Origin: an uncultured beta proteobacterium
Lineage (GTDB): Bacteria; Pseudomonadota; Gammaproteobacteria; Burkholderiales; Burkholderiaceae_C
Length of the DNA: 44,632 bases
Reading direction: 5' to 3'
NCBI GenBank assembly: GCA_903853895.1
Contig: CAINUX010000165.1
Location: 1-44,632 of the forward strand
Part shown: positions 24,488 to 33,598 of the stretch, piece after piece
Layout: every line of letters starts with the position of its first letter
Position numbering within the stretch: the stretch's first letter is position 1
Translations under genes and position numbers: made by a program
Notes under the pieces: model-generated
Seen by the model: the letters and a program-made list of their open reading frames with translations, nothing else
What the model was told of the DNA's origin: nothing
Database searches by the model: none

Positions 24488-25633
24488 TCATCTGGCCTGT
24501 TTTGGCCACAAAACCCACAACTGCAGCGGCTGGCGCAGGCGTCCGGCCAGGTCCCCGGCAGTTGCACCTCCACCCACAAAATAGTCTGCCCGCACGGCAC
24601 CGGTGATGGCACTGCCCGTGTCTTGCGCCAGCACCAGCTTTTGCAGCGTGACCTGCTCGCCGGCGGAGGCCAGCCACAGCGGCGTGCCATAGGGAATGCT
24701 GGCCGGGTCTACAGCGATGGAACGCCCCGGTGTCAGCGCCAAGCCCTGGGCCCCGCGGGGGCCTTCACTGGCGTCACGCGCCGCGATGGTTTCCTCGCGG
24801 AAAAACACCACGCGGGGGTTGTTCCACAACAGTTCCCGTTGGCGCTGCGGGTTTTGCGCCAGCCAGGCCTTGATGCCGGGCCACGAGGCGTCCTTGACCA
24901 GGCCTTGGTCCAGCAGCCAGCGCCCGATGCTGCGGTAGGGCTGGTCGTTGGTCCCGGCATAAGACAGGCGGACCCAGCGCTCGGACCCATCGGGCTGGCT
25001 GATCCGCACGCGACCCGACCCCTGGATCTGCAAAACCAAGGCATCCACCGGATCAGCGACATACGCAATCGCACGACCTTGCAGGGCCGCCTGGGCCTCG
25101 GGTAGCGTGTCGATTTCCTGCCGGGTGTACCAGGGTTTGCGCAGTGACAGCCCCACCGGAGGCTGGTACAACGGTACCGAGAAAGTTGCTGTGGCGACTC
25201 GACTGGCCTCCAGGACCGGTTCATAGTAGGCGGTCAGCAAGCCCGTGGACTCACCCTGCAGCGACTCCACCCGAAACGGCTGTAGCCGCTCCTGCATCCA
25301 GGCCCGCTGCTCTTGCGCGGTTCCAATGCTCAGGCGCCGAATGTCGCCACACAAGGCCACAAACGGGCCGGTCGGCCGCTCGCAGCTCTTGACCCACGCA
25401 TTCCAGGCCTCGAACAGGAAGTCATCGGCAAAACCGGGCAAATCTGACCAGGCTGCCGGAACCCATCTGCTCTTGGCCTGGGTCTGGGTGCCGGCCACAT
25501 CGACAGGAACCGGGCGTGCGGTCTCTGCGCGCGGTACTTCGCTCCGCGGGGGAATCGTCAGGGGTGCACTACCGCAGGCGACGAGAGTTCCTACAATCAC
25601 GGCCAACCCACTACCGGCCAGGAGCCGCTTCAT
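24488..25633 (-). CDS. mltA: membrane-bound lytic transglycosylase A (MltA)
   Basis: MltA cleaves peptidoglycan glycan strands, forming 1,6-anhydro ends. The 381-residue product starts with a lipoprotein signal, lipobox LVAC with Cys20 as the lipidated residue, so it should be anchored in the outer membrane facing the periplasm. The MltA core domain includes LLTAYYEPVLEAS and LQIQGSGRV; the C-terminal 3D domain near 344 has AQDTGSAITGAVRADYFVGGG, holding the conserved catalytic Asp of the family. I chose ATG 25633 because the lipoprotein signal begins there; the frame is open upstream to 25900 but that part is not signal-like. No good ribosome-binding site is seen. The start codon overlaps, head-to-head, the start of a small gene on the other strand. 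Confidence 0.94.
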   Translation of the reverse strand: MKRLLAGSGLAVIVGTLVACGSAPLTIPPRSEVPRAETARPVPVDVAGTQTQAKSRWVPAAWSDLPGFADDFLFEAWNAWVKSCERPTGPFVALCGDIRRLSIGTAQEQRAWMQERLQPFRVESLQGESTGLLTAYYEPVLEASRVATATFSVPLYQPPVGLSLRKPWYTRQEIDTLPEAQAALQGRAIAYVADPVDALVLQIQGSGRVRISQPDGSERWVRLSYAGTNDQPYRSIGRWLLDQGLVKDASWPGIKAWLAQNPQRQRELLWNNPRVVFFREETIAARDASEGPRGAQGLALTPGRSIAVDPASIPYGTPLWLASAGEQVTLQKLVLAQDTGSAITGAVRADYFVGGGATAGDLAGRLRQPLQLWVLWPKQAR

Positions 25634-25808
25634 GACATTGCTATTGCTGGAAGCCCTGGGCGCATTGTTGATACTGATTGGAATCATCTGGTGGACCATG
25701 TTTTCAGGCCGCAAAAATGGTGAACTGGCCAACCAAGACCCCGACCCCGGCACGGTGACACCACCCGCCCAGCCCGGTGCAGGGCCGTCTTCTGCCAAAG
25801 AGGATTGA
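25632..25808 (+). CDS. small single-helix membrane protein
   Basis: This predicted protein of 58 residues has a short N-terminus, one hydrophobic helix (about 2-24, LLLLEALGALLILIGIIWWTMF), a basic GRK stop-transfer and a polar, Pro/Asp-rich tail, so it would sit in the inner membrane with the tail inside. Its ATG has AGGAG 7 nt upstream, a better signal than that of mltA. The two genes start on opposite strands within the same CATG, so the promoter of each would lie inside the other. I recognise no family; small proteins of this type occur in related genomes as hypothetical proteins, from memory. It could be spurious, but helix plus ribosome-binding site argue for a real gene. Confidence 0.55.
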   Translation: MTLLLLEALGALLILIGIIWWTMFSGRKNGELANQDPDPGTVTPPAQPGAGPSSAKED

Positions 25809-25821
25809 AGAAAATAGCCTC

Positions 25822-25868
25822 TAGCCCTCGTGTAATAAGCGCGAATAGCTACTATTTTTATAGCATTC
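25822..25868 (+). repeat. 47-bp TAGCCCTCG repeat, copy 5
   Basis: The copy reads TAGCCCTCG, 17 nt, GCTACTATTTTTATAGCATT. It lies between the convergent ends of the small membrane protein gene and the nitrilase gene and is preceded by AAAATAGCCTC. The U-rich hairpin could help to end transcription. Confidence 0.75.
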
Positions 25869-25889
25869 GTCAGATGGCATCGCACTGGG

Positions 25890-26705
25890 CTACAGCACAC
25901 GGTGCTGCAACGCCGGCAATTGGGAGCGCCGCTGCACCAGGGTATGCGGACTCAGTTCCGCACACACCACACCAGGCTCCTGTGCCTGCTGCGCCAGCAC
26001 CAGCCCCCAGGGGTCAATCAGCATGGACTGGCCCCAGGTGCGCCGACCATTGGGGTGCACGCCACCCTGGGCCGCGGCGGCCACGTAAGCCAGGTTTTCA
26101 ATGGCGCGGGCGCGCAGCAGCACTTCCCAGTGCGCTTGGCCCGTAGTGTGGGTAAAGGCGCTGGGCACCAAAATCAGATCGACGCCGTCGTGTGCGTAGC
26201 CCCGGTACAACTCGGCGAAGCGCAGGTCGTAGCACACGCTCAGACCTATGTTCCACAGATGGCCGTCTTTCGAGGGCAACGCAAACCGGGTCGGCTGGTG
26301 GCCGCGCTCCAGCACGCGTGATTCGTCGTACGACTCAACGCCGTTGTCAAACCGGAAAAGGTGAATCTTGTCGTAGCGTGCGACACAGTCACCTTGGGGA
26401 TTGAACACGAGCGAGCTGTTGTAGACCCGATCGGGCTGCGAAGTCGACAGGGGCAATGTGCCCCCGACCAGCCACAACCCCAGATCGCGCGCCGCGTCGG
26501 CCAGAAAATGCTGGATGGGTCCTGCCCCAAACGGCTCCTGGATAGCGAGTTTGTCTCCATCGTGCTGGCCGATCAGGCAAAAATACTCCGGCAGCACGGC
26601 GAGCTCGGCACCTTCTTGCGCGGCCTGCTCCAGCAGCACACGGGCCTGCAACAGGTTTTCGGACAGAACGCCGGTGGACACCATCTGGATGGCAGCAAGC
26701 TTCAT
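25890..26705 (-). CDS. carbon-nitrogen hydrolase (Nit/omega-amidase type)
   Basis: The 271-residue enzyme belongs to the nitrilase superfamily and has the full catalytic triad: Glu40 in AVLPEYF, Lys113 in YDKIHLF and Cys158 in GLSVCYDLRF. Sequence style is closest to the Nit1/Nit2 branch, whose members hydrolyse deaminated glutathione or 2-oxo-acid amides, a metabolite-repair role. The exact substrate is inferred from the branch, not from residues I can check. The ATG overlaps the yhdP stop as ATGA, so it is translated with yhdP; this pair recurs in betaproteobacteria. It ends facing a small membrane protein gene, with a 47-bp repeat between. Confidence 0.93.
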   Translation of the reverse strand: MKLAAIQMVSTGVLSENLLQARVLLEQAAQEGAELAVLPEYFCLIGQHDGDKLAIQEPFGAGPIQHFLADAARDLGLWLVGGTLPLSTSQPDRVYNSSLVFNPQGDCVARYDKIHLFRFDNGVESYDESRVLERGHQPTRFALPSKDGHLWNIGLSVCYDLRFAELYRGYAHDGVDLILVPSAFTHTTGQAHWEVLLRARAIENLAYVAAAAQGGVHPNGRRTWGQSMLIDPWGLVLAQQAQEPGVVCAELSPHTLVQRRSQLPALQHRVL

Positions 26706-29700
26706 TTGGACTCCGGGGTCGTGGTCGGGGCTTTAGCGGGCGCGCTCACAGACTTGTTGTCAACCTTGGTGACCCGTGGGTCGACCCAGGTGCCATCGAC
26801 CAGGAACTCCTGGGTGGCTGCTTCAATCAGGGGTTTGCGCAAAATCAGCTGGGCGAGAAAGGTACTCAACCCAATCACCGGATTGATATAGGACGCCAGC
26901 AGCGACGCACTGCCGGCATTGATCTCGGGCACCACAACCACCTTGATACTCTGCGTTTCCTTGGCAATATCGGCCTGGCCTTCCATCAACACCGCAGCAT
27001 TGACGCCCTTCATCTGCAAGTTGTTGGTGCGGGCAATGCCCTTGTCAATGATCACATCACCGCGCAGGAAGTCAAAGGCAAAGCCTTCGCTGAAGACATC
27101 GCGAAAATCCAGCGCCAATCGCCGTGGCAGCGATTGCAGGCTGAGCACGCCCAGCAGCTTCGCAATACCGGGGTCAGCCTTCAGGAACTGGCCGGTCTCG
27201 ACATTGACATTGAAACTGCCGCCCATGCTGGGGTAGTCCAGTGTGATCGGCGACCCCATCCATGCCACTTGGCCCTCGACCTTGCCCTGGCCCTTGCGTA
27301 CCACGCCTTTCATGCCAAAGCGGTTGAACAACTCGCCCGCATCGCTGATGTCGAGCTTGAAGTTCATCACTGTGCGCCGTCGCTCCTTGATGCTGCGCCC
27401 GACCACCGGGCCGGCTTGCGCGGCAATGTTGGTCCAGTTGCCGTTGGCCGTCAGCACCGCCTCGGGCGTGGTGATGTTGAACCGGTTCAAGCGCCATTCA
27501 CGGGGCACATCGCGGGCCGCCGCAGACGCGGAGGCACCCAGGTTGACGGCATCGATTTCAATTCGGCCGAGCTTCTTGCCACGCAACTCCAAATCCTCCA
27601 CCACGATGTCCAGTGCGGGGATGCTGGCAGGCTGTTCATCCAGCACACTCTCCACGTCTTGTGCCGTGCTTTGCGCCACATGCAGCCGCGCCAGACGGCC
27701 ATACAGCCGACCGCCCATGGCACCGGATGACTGTCGGTACTCCACGTAGCCATTGAGTTCGGTGGCATCCAGGTTGGCGCGCCACAACGTGCCTTCGCGT
27801 CCACCCCCCACCACGACACTGTGGAGCTTGCGCCCACTGACCACCAGTTCGCGGGCACGTACCGCGAGACTGGTTGGCAAGTACCCGGTGCTTGCCGAAG
27901 CGCCAGGGTTTGCAACAACACTGGCCGTCAGGTCGGCACCTGCCGAGCGGGAGAGCACTTCTGACCAGGCATCCATATCGATAGCGGGCAGGCTTATATT
28001 GGCCACCACGCCGTCCACGGGCAGCGGGGCGCTCTCGTCCGCGGCCAGGCCCACGCCAATGGAGCCCCGCAAGACCCGTGCCTCGGCACCCGACAGATCA
28101 CGGACGTAGACAATATTGGCCAGCTTTCCCACATCCAGCTGCAACTGATCCTGCACACGGACGACCCCATCGGGCCCGGCGAGCAGTGACCCACGGACCA
28201 CCGACGTCTCCAGCCGCACCGGCAGCAAGGCCTCGGGCGTTTTGGAAAAAGGCGCGGGCAGCGTCAAACCCATACCCGCCAGATTGCTGTTGATCAACAA
28301 CTCTGCCACACCATTGCGCACGCCCAGCGTCGCCGTATAGGCCGCCGAGCCATTCGCATACTGCGCCAACTTGCCGGCAAAACCCAGTTCACTGGCCTGG
28401 CGCAGGCCGTCGGCGGTTGCAATGCCCTGCATGCGCAGAATCTGCGGCGCGGTCGACTTGGCTCCAACTGGCGGGCCATTTCCGCCCAGACTGCTGAGGC
28501 CACCATCGATACGGACATCTCCACCCAGTGCCCGTGCCTGCGTTGCGGCCAGCGTAAAACCGGTCTCCGAAAAACTGATGACCCCGCGCGCGCGCGTCAG
28601 GCGTGGTGTTTCGGCCGTCACTTGCAGGTCGTTGCCGGCAAGGGTGATGGAGCCTCTGACCGTCGCGCGGTCCACGTCGGCAATCGGCAAACCCAGCTTG
28701 AACCGGTAGTCGGCCGTGCCCGTCGCAGTCGCCCGGTCCAGTGCTTTACCCATCATGGCATTCAGCGGAGACCCGGTGACAACGCCCAACACATCCGTCA
28801 GCGGGCCCTGGGCCTCGGTCGTCACCGACACGGTGGCGCCGTCGTACAGGTTGTCGATCACAGCATCGGCCTTGGTCACGCGAAGCCCGGCTGCGCCGGC
28901 CACATTGGCACGTGCCCCTTTAACCCGCAAAACCGAACGATCGATCACCAGCTCACCCGACAAGTCTGTCAGCGCCGGCCATGGGAGACTGTCCTTGGGC
29001 AACAGGCTCGGCGGCGCATAGGCATAGGTTAGGCGTTGCACATCCGCCGAAATGCGGAATTCCCCCTGCTTGGCGGTTTCAAAGGGGAAGTCCGCCAGAT
29101 TGCCCTTGACTTTGAACTTCACGCCCGACGCGGTACCCGCCAGAATGGCATCGCGCACGTACTCCCTGGCATCTTTGTCTATCCCATTGGGTAAATAGCG
29201 GTGGACCTTGGTCCCATCGGCACGGCTCAGGCTACCCTGCAAGTCCAGAACCCCGGGGAAACGTGCACCACCATTGCCCCCACTGGCGGCCGCCGTTTGC
29301 CATTTCAGCTGCAGTTCACCTTGCGCGTCCGTGTTGCTAAACCGCAGGTTGGGCAAGGAGAAACTGATCTGCCCGCCCTCGGTCTTCCACTGCAGGTCGG
29401 TTGCGAACTGGTCAAAGTGAATGAGGGGCTGCTCAAAGATTCCCGGCAGGTGAATCCCCCCCCCCCGCAACCCGACAATGGCCTTTCCACCGGACTGGTT
29501 GAGGTCAAAATCAACGTCTGCTCCATTGAATCCTGGCCATGCGCCGGTGTCGGTGGGTCGCGAAGCGATGGCGAGTTGAACCACCCGCCCCTTGGCGGCA
29601 AACCGGGTGGGTTGCTCCACAGACCCCAACCAAGTCATCTGCAACTGCTCGACCAGCCCTTTGGGCGCCAGGTCACTCAGCGTGGCGCGCACCGCGTCCT

Positions 29701-30841
29701 GCAGCGGCAGGCGGGTGGCGATTTGTGCCAAAGCGGCAAGATCCAGTCGGTCCGCCGTGATTTCACCGCGCTGTGGCTTTTTGGCGTCCCCTGCGAACAA
29801 GGCCAGGCGTACATTGCCGCCTGGCCACCGCAAGCCGTCCTGCGTTTCAAATTGCAAGGCCCGGGTGGAGAACTCAACGCCCCCTTCAACCGCCTTTGCG
29901 CCCAGACGTCCGGTTATCCCGTGCAGGGCCAGCGCGTCCAGTTTGGGATCTACCGTGACTTTGACGCCATCCAATGCCAGATCTGCCGTAGCTCCGGTCA
30001 GCGTGCCGCGCGCGATATCCAGCCAGGCCCGCACCGATCCGGACCCCTGCTCCAAATCGACTCCCAGATTGGCGTACAGACGCAGTTGCGCCAGGTCGAC
30101 CTGTGAAAAATTGGCGTAGAACTGCCCCTCCCAGTCCTGCCAGACGCTGGCATGTCGACTCAGAAGGCGTTGTTTGAAGATGCCCGACAGACTCAAGCGG
30201 GAACCCCAATGGGCCGGGGGGCTGGCATCCAGGCGCACCGCATGGGTGCGACCCTGGTTGCGCATCACCCAATCCACATCGGTCAGCGCCAGCGGGGGCA
30301 CATTGCGCATCTCGTCGACCCACGTAACCGTCCCGCCGCGAATGACCAGTTCGGGCTGAGATAACACCCAGTCTGCTCCGGCGCTGTTATCACTGTCGCC
30401 TTCGGGCAGCGTCAGCCCGGCTACCCAGATACGGCCGTCTTTGGCGCGCCGCACTTCCAGTTCGGGCCGGTCAACCGTCAACTGCTCAAAACCCAAGCCG
30501 AGGATCGAGCGGGCCGACAGAGCAGCCAGCACCGACGGCAGCTTCAACGCTTCACGGCCCTGGGGATCAAAGAATACGACGTCGTTCAACTCCAACGAGG
30601 GAATCAGCCCATTGGATCGGGAGACGATGGCGCCGATGCGCACGGTCACACCCAGCATGCGGCTCACCTGTTGCTCCAGCATTGGGCGGAATTCCGCAAT
30701 TCGCGGCACAATCACAAAATGCAGCGCACCCCAGACTATGACCAACGCAATCCACGCTGACGCCACCAACCAGAAGGCTATGCGCACCACCAGGGCACCA
30801 AACCTGAGCAGGGGCGAAGGGTTTGCAGTCAATTCAGTCAT
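26702..30841 (-). CDS. yhdP: YhdP/AsmA-like envelope lipid transport protein
   Basis: This very large protein (1379 residues) has one N-terminal membrane helix (about 16-40, ALVVRIAFWLVASAWIALVI) and a long periplasmic body of beta-rich AsmA/DUF3971 type ending with an AsmA-like C-terminal region (FNVNVETGQFLKADPGIAKLLGVLSLQSLPRRL area). Family members form a hydrophobic groove thought to carry phospholipids from inner to outer membrane. The length matches E. coli YhdP (about 1270) plus small loops. An 11-base G tract on the coding strand (29466-29456) encodes RGGG near residue 459. It is divergent from glnE with only 15 bp between start codons, and its stop overlaps the nitrilase start. Confidence 0.92.
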   Translation of the reverse strand: MTELTANPSPLLRFGALVVRIAFWLVASAWIALVIVWGALHFVIVPRIAEFRPMLEQQVSRMLGVTVRIGAIVSRSNGLIPSLELNDVVFFDPQGREALKLPSVLAALSARSILGLGFEQLTVDRPELEVRRAKDGRIWVAGLTLPEGDSDNSAGADWVLSQPELVIRGGTVTWVDEMRNVPPLALTDVDWVMRNQGRTHAVRLDASPPAHWGSRLSLSGIFKQRLLSRHASVWQDWEGQFYANFSQVDLAQLRLYANLGVDLEQGSGSVRAWLDIARGTLTGATADLALDGVKVTVDPKLDALALHGITGRLGAKAVEGGVEFSTRALQFETQDGLRWPGGNVRLALFAGDAKKPQRGEITADRLDLAALAQIATRLPLQDAVRATLSDLAPKGLVEQLQMTWLGSVEQPTRFAAKGRVVQLAIASRPTDTGAWPGFNGADVDFDLNQSGGKAIVGLRGGGIHLPGIFEQPLIHFDQFATDLQWKTEGGQISFSLPNLRFSNTDAQGELQLKWQTAAASGGNGGARFPGVLDLQGSLSRADGTKVHRYLPNGIDKDAREYVRDAILAGTASGVKFKVKGNLADFPFETAKQGEFRISADVQRLTYAYAPPSLLPKDSLPWPALTDLSGELVIDRSVLRVKGARANVAGAAGLRVTKADAVIDNLYDGATVSVTTEAQGPLTDVLGVVTGSPLNAMMGKALDRATATGTADYRFKLGLPIADVDRATVRGSITLAGNDLQVTAETPRLTRARGVISFSETGFTLAATQARALGGDVRIDGGLSSLGGNGPPVGAKSTAPQILRMQGIATADGLRQASELGFAGKLAQYANGSAAYTATLGVRNGVAELLINSNLAGMGLTLPAPFSKTPEALLPVRLETSVVRGSLLAGPDGVVRVQDQLQLDVGKLANIVYVRDLSGAEARVLRGSIGVGLAADESAPLPVDGVVANISLPAIDMDAWSEVLSRSAGADLTASVVANPGASASTGYLPTSLAVRARELVVSGRKLHSVVVGGGREGTLWRANLDATELNGYVEYRQSSGAMGGRLYGRLARLHVAQSTAQDVESVLDEQPASIPALDIVVEDLELRGKKLGRIEIDAVNLGASASAAARDVPREWRLNRFNITTPEAVLTANGNWTNIAAQAGPVVGRSIKERRRTVMNFKLDISDAGELFNRFGMKGVVRKGQGKVEGQVAWMGSPITLDYPSMGGSFNVNVETGQFLKADPGIAKLLGVLSLQSLPRRLALDFRDVFSEGFAFDFLRGDVIIDKGIARTNNLQMKGVNAAVLMEGQADIAKETQSIKVVVVPEINAGSASLLASYINPVIGLSTFLAQLILRKPLIEAATQEFLVDGTWVDPRVTKVDNKSVSAPAKAPTTTPESK
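29456..29466 (-). repeat. G11 homopolymer inside yhdP
   Basis: Eleven consecutive C on the plus strand (G on the coding strand) lie in codons about 459-462 of yhdP and keep the frame open. Tracts of this length slip easily during replication, so they can switch a gene on and off. It is the longest homopolymer I noticed in the window. Confidence 0.9.
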
Positions 30842-30856
30842 CGTTTTCGGAACACC

Positions 30857-33598
30857 ATGTCAGGAATTATGACCCGCAATGAACTGCCCGATTGGGCCGA
30901 GGGCTCCCGCTTTACCCAACGCATCCGTCGCCGCTATGCGTTGCAGTTGAACCAGTTGCCACCCGGTGAGCCCACGCGCGCCGGCATGCAAGCGCTATTC
31001 GTCGAACTGCAAACCGCCGGGATGGAGACTGGCGCTGCCCTGCGCACCATCCGCCAGCTGGTGGTGGAGCGCCTGGCCTGCCTTGATTGCAATGACCACG
31101 CGCCGCTGTCCACGATTACCGGCGCCATGACCGAGCTGGCCGAGTTTGCACTGGATACGGCCTATAGTGAAAGCGCCAAGCTACTGGACCAGATGCACGG
31201 TGCGCCGCTGTCCGCACAGGGCACGCGAGCCGATCTGTGCATCGTTGGAATGGGCAAACTGGGCGCACGCGAGCTCAATGTCTCCAGCGACATCGACCTG
31301 ATTTACATCTATGACCAGGATGGTGAAACGGCGGGTGACACCAATGGTCGTGGCCGCATCTCCAACCAGGAGTATTTTGGCAAGATGGTGCGCTCTATTT
31401 ATGCGCTGGTCGGCGACACCACGGAGCACGGCTTTGTCTTCCGGGTCGACCTGGCCCTGCGCCCCAACGGGAACTCCGGACCTCCGGTGGTGTCACTGGG
31501 CGCTCTGGAAGAGTACTTCCATGTTCAGGGGCGGGAATGGGAGCGTTTTGCCTGGCTCAAAAGCCGGGTGGTGGCACCGTCACAGTCCATAGGATCCGCA
31601 TGTGCCCAAGGCTTGCGCAGCGTGGTGTCGCCGTTCGTGTTCAGGCGTTACCTCGACTACAGCGTCTTTGACGCCCTGCGCATCTTGCACCGACAGATTC
31701 GGGACCATGCCACCAAGCGCAGCGCAGGCAAGCCCGAGCGCAGCAACGATGTCAAGCTCTCGCGTGGTGGCATTCGCGAAATTGAATTCACCGTCCAACT
31801 GCTGCAGGTCGTGCGGGGTGGCCAGTTCCCCGAACTGCGTACCCGTCCCACCCAGAGCGCCCTCCAAAAACTCGCCCGGGCAAGCTTGATGCCACAGGCG
31901 ACCGCTGATGCACTGGGACGTGCCTACGTGTTCTTGCGGCAGGTCGAACACCGCATCCAGTACCTGGATGACCAGCAAACCCACATCTTGCCGACGGCGG
32001 ACGTGGATCTGGAGTGGATCGCCCGGACACTGGAGTTCGCAGACAGTTGCGCCTTCTTGCGGGAACTCGACAGCCACCGCGAGTTGGTGGCACAGGAATT
32101 CGATGCGCTATTGGGTGGTGCACAAAAGGAATGCAAGGGGTGCAATGGCGGCGCGTCGACACCGGGGGCGAGCGACTTTGACGAATTGCTGGCACCGTTG
32201 AGTGGCCAATTTCGCGACCGCGTTTCCAGCTGGCGCGACCACCCGCGGATACTGGCCTTACGGGAAGAATCCCGCGCCCGGCTGGCGCGTCTGGTGCTGC
32301 GTACGGCGCAGTGGGTCACCGAGGGAAAAGTCAGCGAGGTCGCTGCCGTGCGCCTGGCCGACTGGATTGAGCCGCTGTTGCGCCGCGAGAGCTATCTGGC
32401 CCTGCTGCTGGAGCGCCCCAACGTCCATGAGCGCCTGCTGCACATGCTGGGCGCTGCCCGCTGGCCCGCCCGCTATCTGCTGAAACACCCTGGTGTGATT
32501 GACGAACTGGCAGGCAATGCGATGCTCGAAGAGCGCTTCGATAGTGCGGACTTCGAGCAGGAACTCGAACGGCGCCGTTCTGCATTGCAAGGCACCGGTG
32601 AAGACGATGACGAGACCCTGTTGAACCTGTTGCGCCGTGCGCACCATGCAGAAGTATTCCGCATTTTGGCGCGTGACGTGGAGGGCCGCCTGACAGTTGA
32701 GCAGGTAGCCGACGACCTGAGTGCACTGGCCGAAGCATTGCTGCGCACGACGACGCGCTGGTGCTGGGACCGGCTGAAGAATCGGCACCGCCCGGACTGC
32801 CATTTCGGCATCATTGCCTACGGCAAGCTCGGCGGCAAGGAGTTGGGGTACGGTAGCGATCTGGATATCGTCTTTGTGTATGACGACCAGGACGAGCGCG
32901 CCGGCGAGGTGTATGGCGCGCTGGTGCGCAAACTGATCAACTGGCTCACGGTCAAGACCGGCGAGGGCGATGTGTACGAAATTGACACGGCGCTGCGCCC
33001 CAACGGCAATTCAGGCCTGCTGGTCACCAGCATCAATGCCTACGCCAATTACCAGCAACAGCGCGGAAGCAACACGGCCTGGACCTGGGAGCACCAGGCC
33101 ATGACCCGTGCTCGCTGTGTCCTGGGAGACGATGCATTGCACGCCCGTTTTGACGCGGTACGGTCCGCAGTCATTGGGGCACAGCGTGACAGCATGGGGT
33201 TGCGTGAAGAGATTGGCAGCATGCGCGCCAAGGTGCGTGCCAGTCATCCGGTGCGCGGCACGCAGTTTGACGTCAAGCACAGCCCGGGCGGCATGGTGGA
33301 CATTGAATTTGCGGTGCAGTTTCTGGTTCTCTCCCAGGGCTGCAAACATCCGGAGTTGCTTGCCAACGCAGGCAACATTGCCTTGTTGGTGCGTGCACAG
33401 GCTTGCGGCCTATTACCCGACAACGTTGGCGAGGATGCGGCACAAGCCTATCGCACGCTGCGCCAGATTCAACACCGGGCCAGGCTCAACGAAGAGCCCA
33501 CCCAGGTTGACGTGACACAGGTAGAACAGGAACGTACCGCCGGGCTGGCGTTGTGGACGGCGGTGTTTGAGTCCGCCGCCCCGCCAGCTGTGGCCTAG
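30857..33598 (+). CDS. glnE: bifunctional glutamine synthetase adenylyltransferase/deadenylase
   Basis: GlnE attaches and removes AMP on glutamine synthetase in response to PII protein, tuning nitrogen assimilation. The 913-residue protein has the two expected nucleotidyltransferase domains. The first (deadenylase) holds IVGMGKLGARELNVSSDIDLIYIYD near 130-155, quoted by its ends GMGKLG and SSDIDL; the second (adenylyltransferase) holds YGKLGGKELGYGSDLDIVFVYD near 655-680, ends YGKLGG and GSDLDI. The paired Asp residues in each are intact, so both activities are expected. The PII-linked helical regions lie between them and at the end. The start could also be ATG 30869. It is divergent from yhdP, 15 bp apart, and its TAG stop overlaps that of rfaE2 on the other strand. 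Confidence 0.96.
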   Translation: MSGIMTRNELPDWAEGSRFTQRIRRRYALQLNQLPPGEPTRAGMQALFVELQTAGMETGAALRTIRQLVVERLACLDCNDHAPLSTITGAMTELAEFALDTAYSESAKLLDQMHGAPLSAQGTRADLCIVGMGKLGARELNVSSDIDLIYIYDQDGETAGDTNGRGRISNQEYFGKMVRSIYALVGDTTEHGFVFRVDLALRPNGNSGPPVVSLGALEEYFHVQGREWERFAWLKSRVVAPSQSIGSACAQGLRSVVSPFVFRRYLDYSVFDALRILHRQIRDHATKRSAGKPERSNDVKLSRGGIREIEFTVQLLQVVRGGQFPELRTRPTQSALQKLARASLMPQATADALGRAYVFLRQVEHRIQYLDDQQTHILPTADVDLEWIARTLEFADSCAFLRELDSHRELVAQEFDALLGGAQKECKGCNGGASTPGASDFDELLAPLSGQFRDRVSSWRDHPRILALREESRARLARLVLRTAQWVTEGKVSEVAAVRLADWIEPLLRRESYLALLLERPNVHERLLHMLGAARWPARYLLKHPGVIDELAGNAMLEERFDSADFEQELERRRSALQGTGEDDDETLLNLLRRAHHAEVFRILARDVEGRLTVEQVADDLSALAEALLRTTTRWCWDRLKNRHRPDCHFGIIAYGKLGGKELGYGSDLDIVFVYDDQDERAGEVYGALVRKLINWLTVKTGEGDVYEIDTALRPNGNSGLLVTSINAYANYQQQRGSNTAWTWEHQAMTRARCVLGDDALHARFDAVRSAVIGAQRDSMGLREEIGSMRAKVRASHPVRGTQFDVKHSPGGMVDIEFAVQFLVLSQGCKHPELLANAGNIALLVRAQACGLLPDNVGEDAAQAYRTLRQIQHRARLNEEPTQVDVTQVEQERTAGLALWTAVFESAAPPAVA

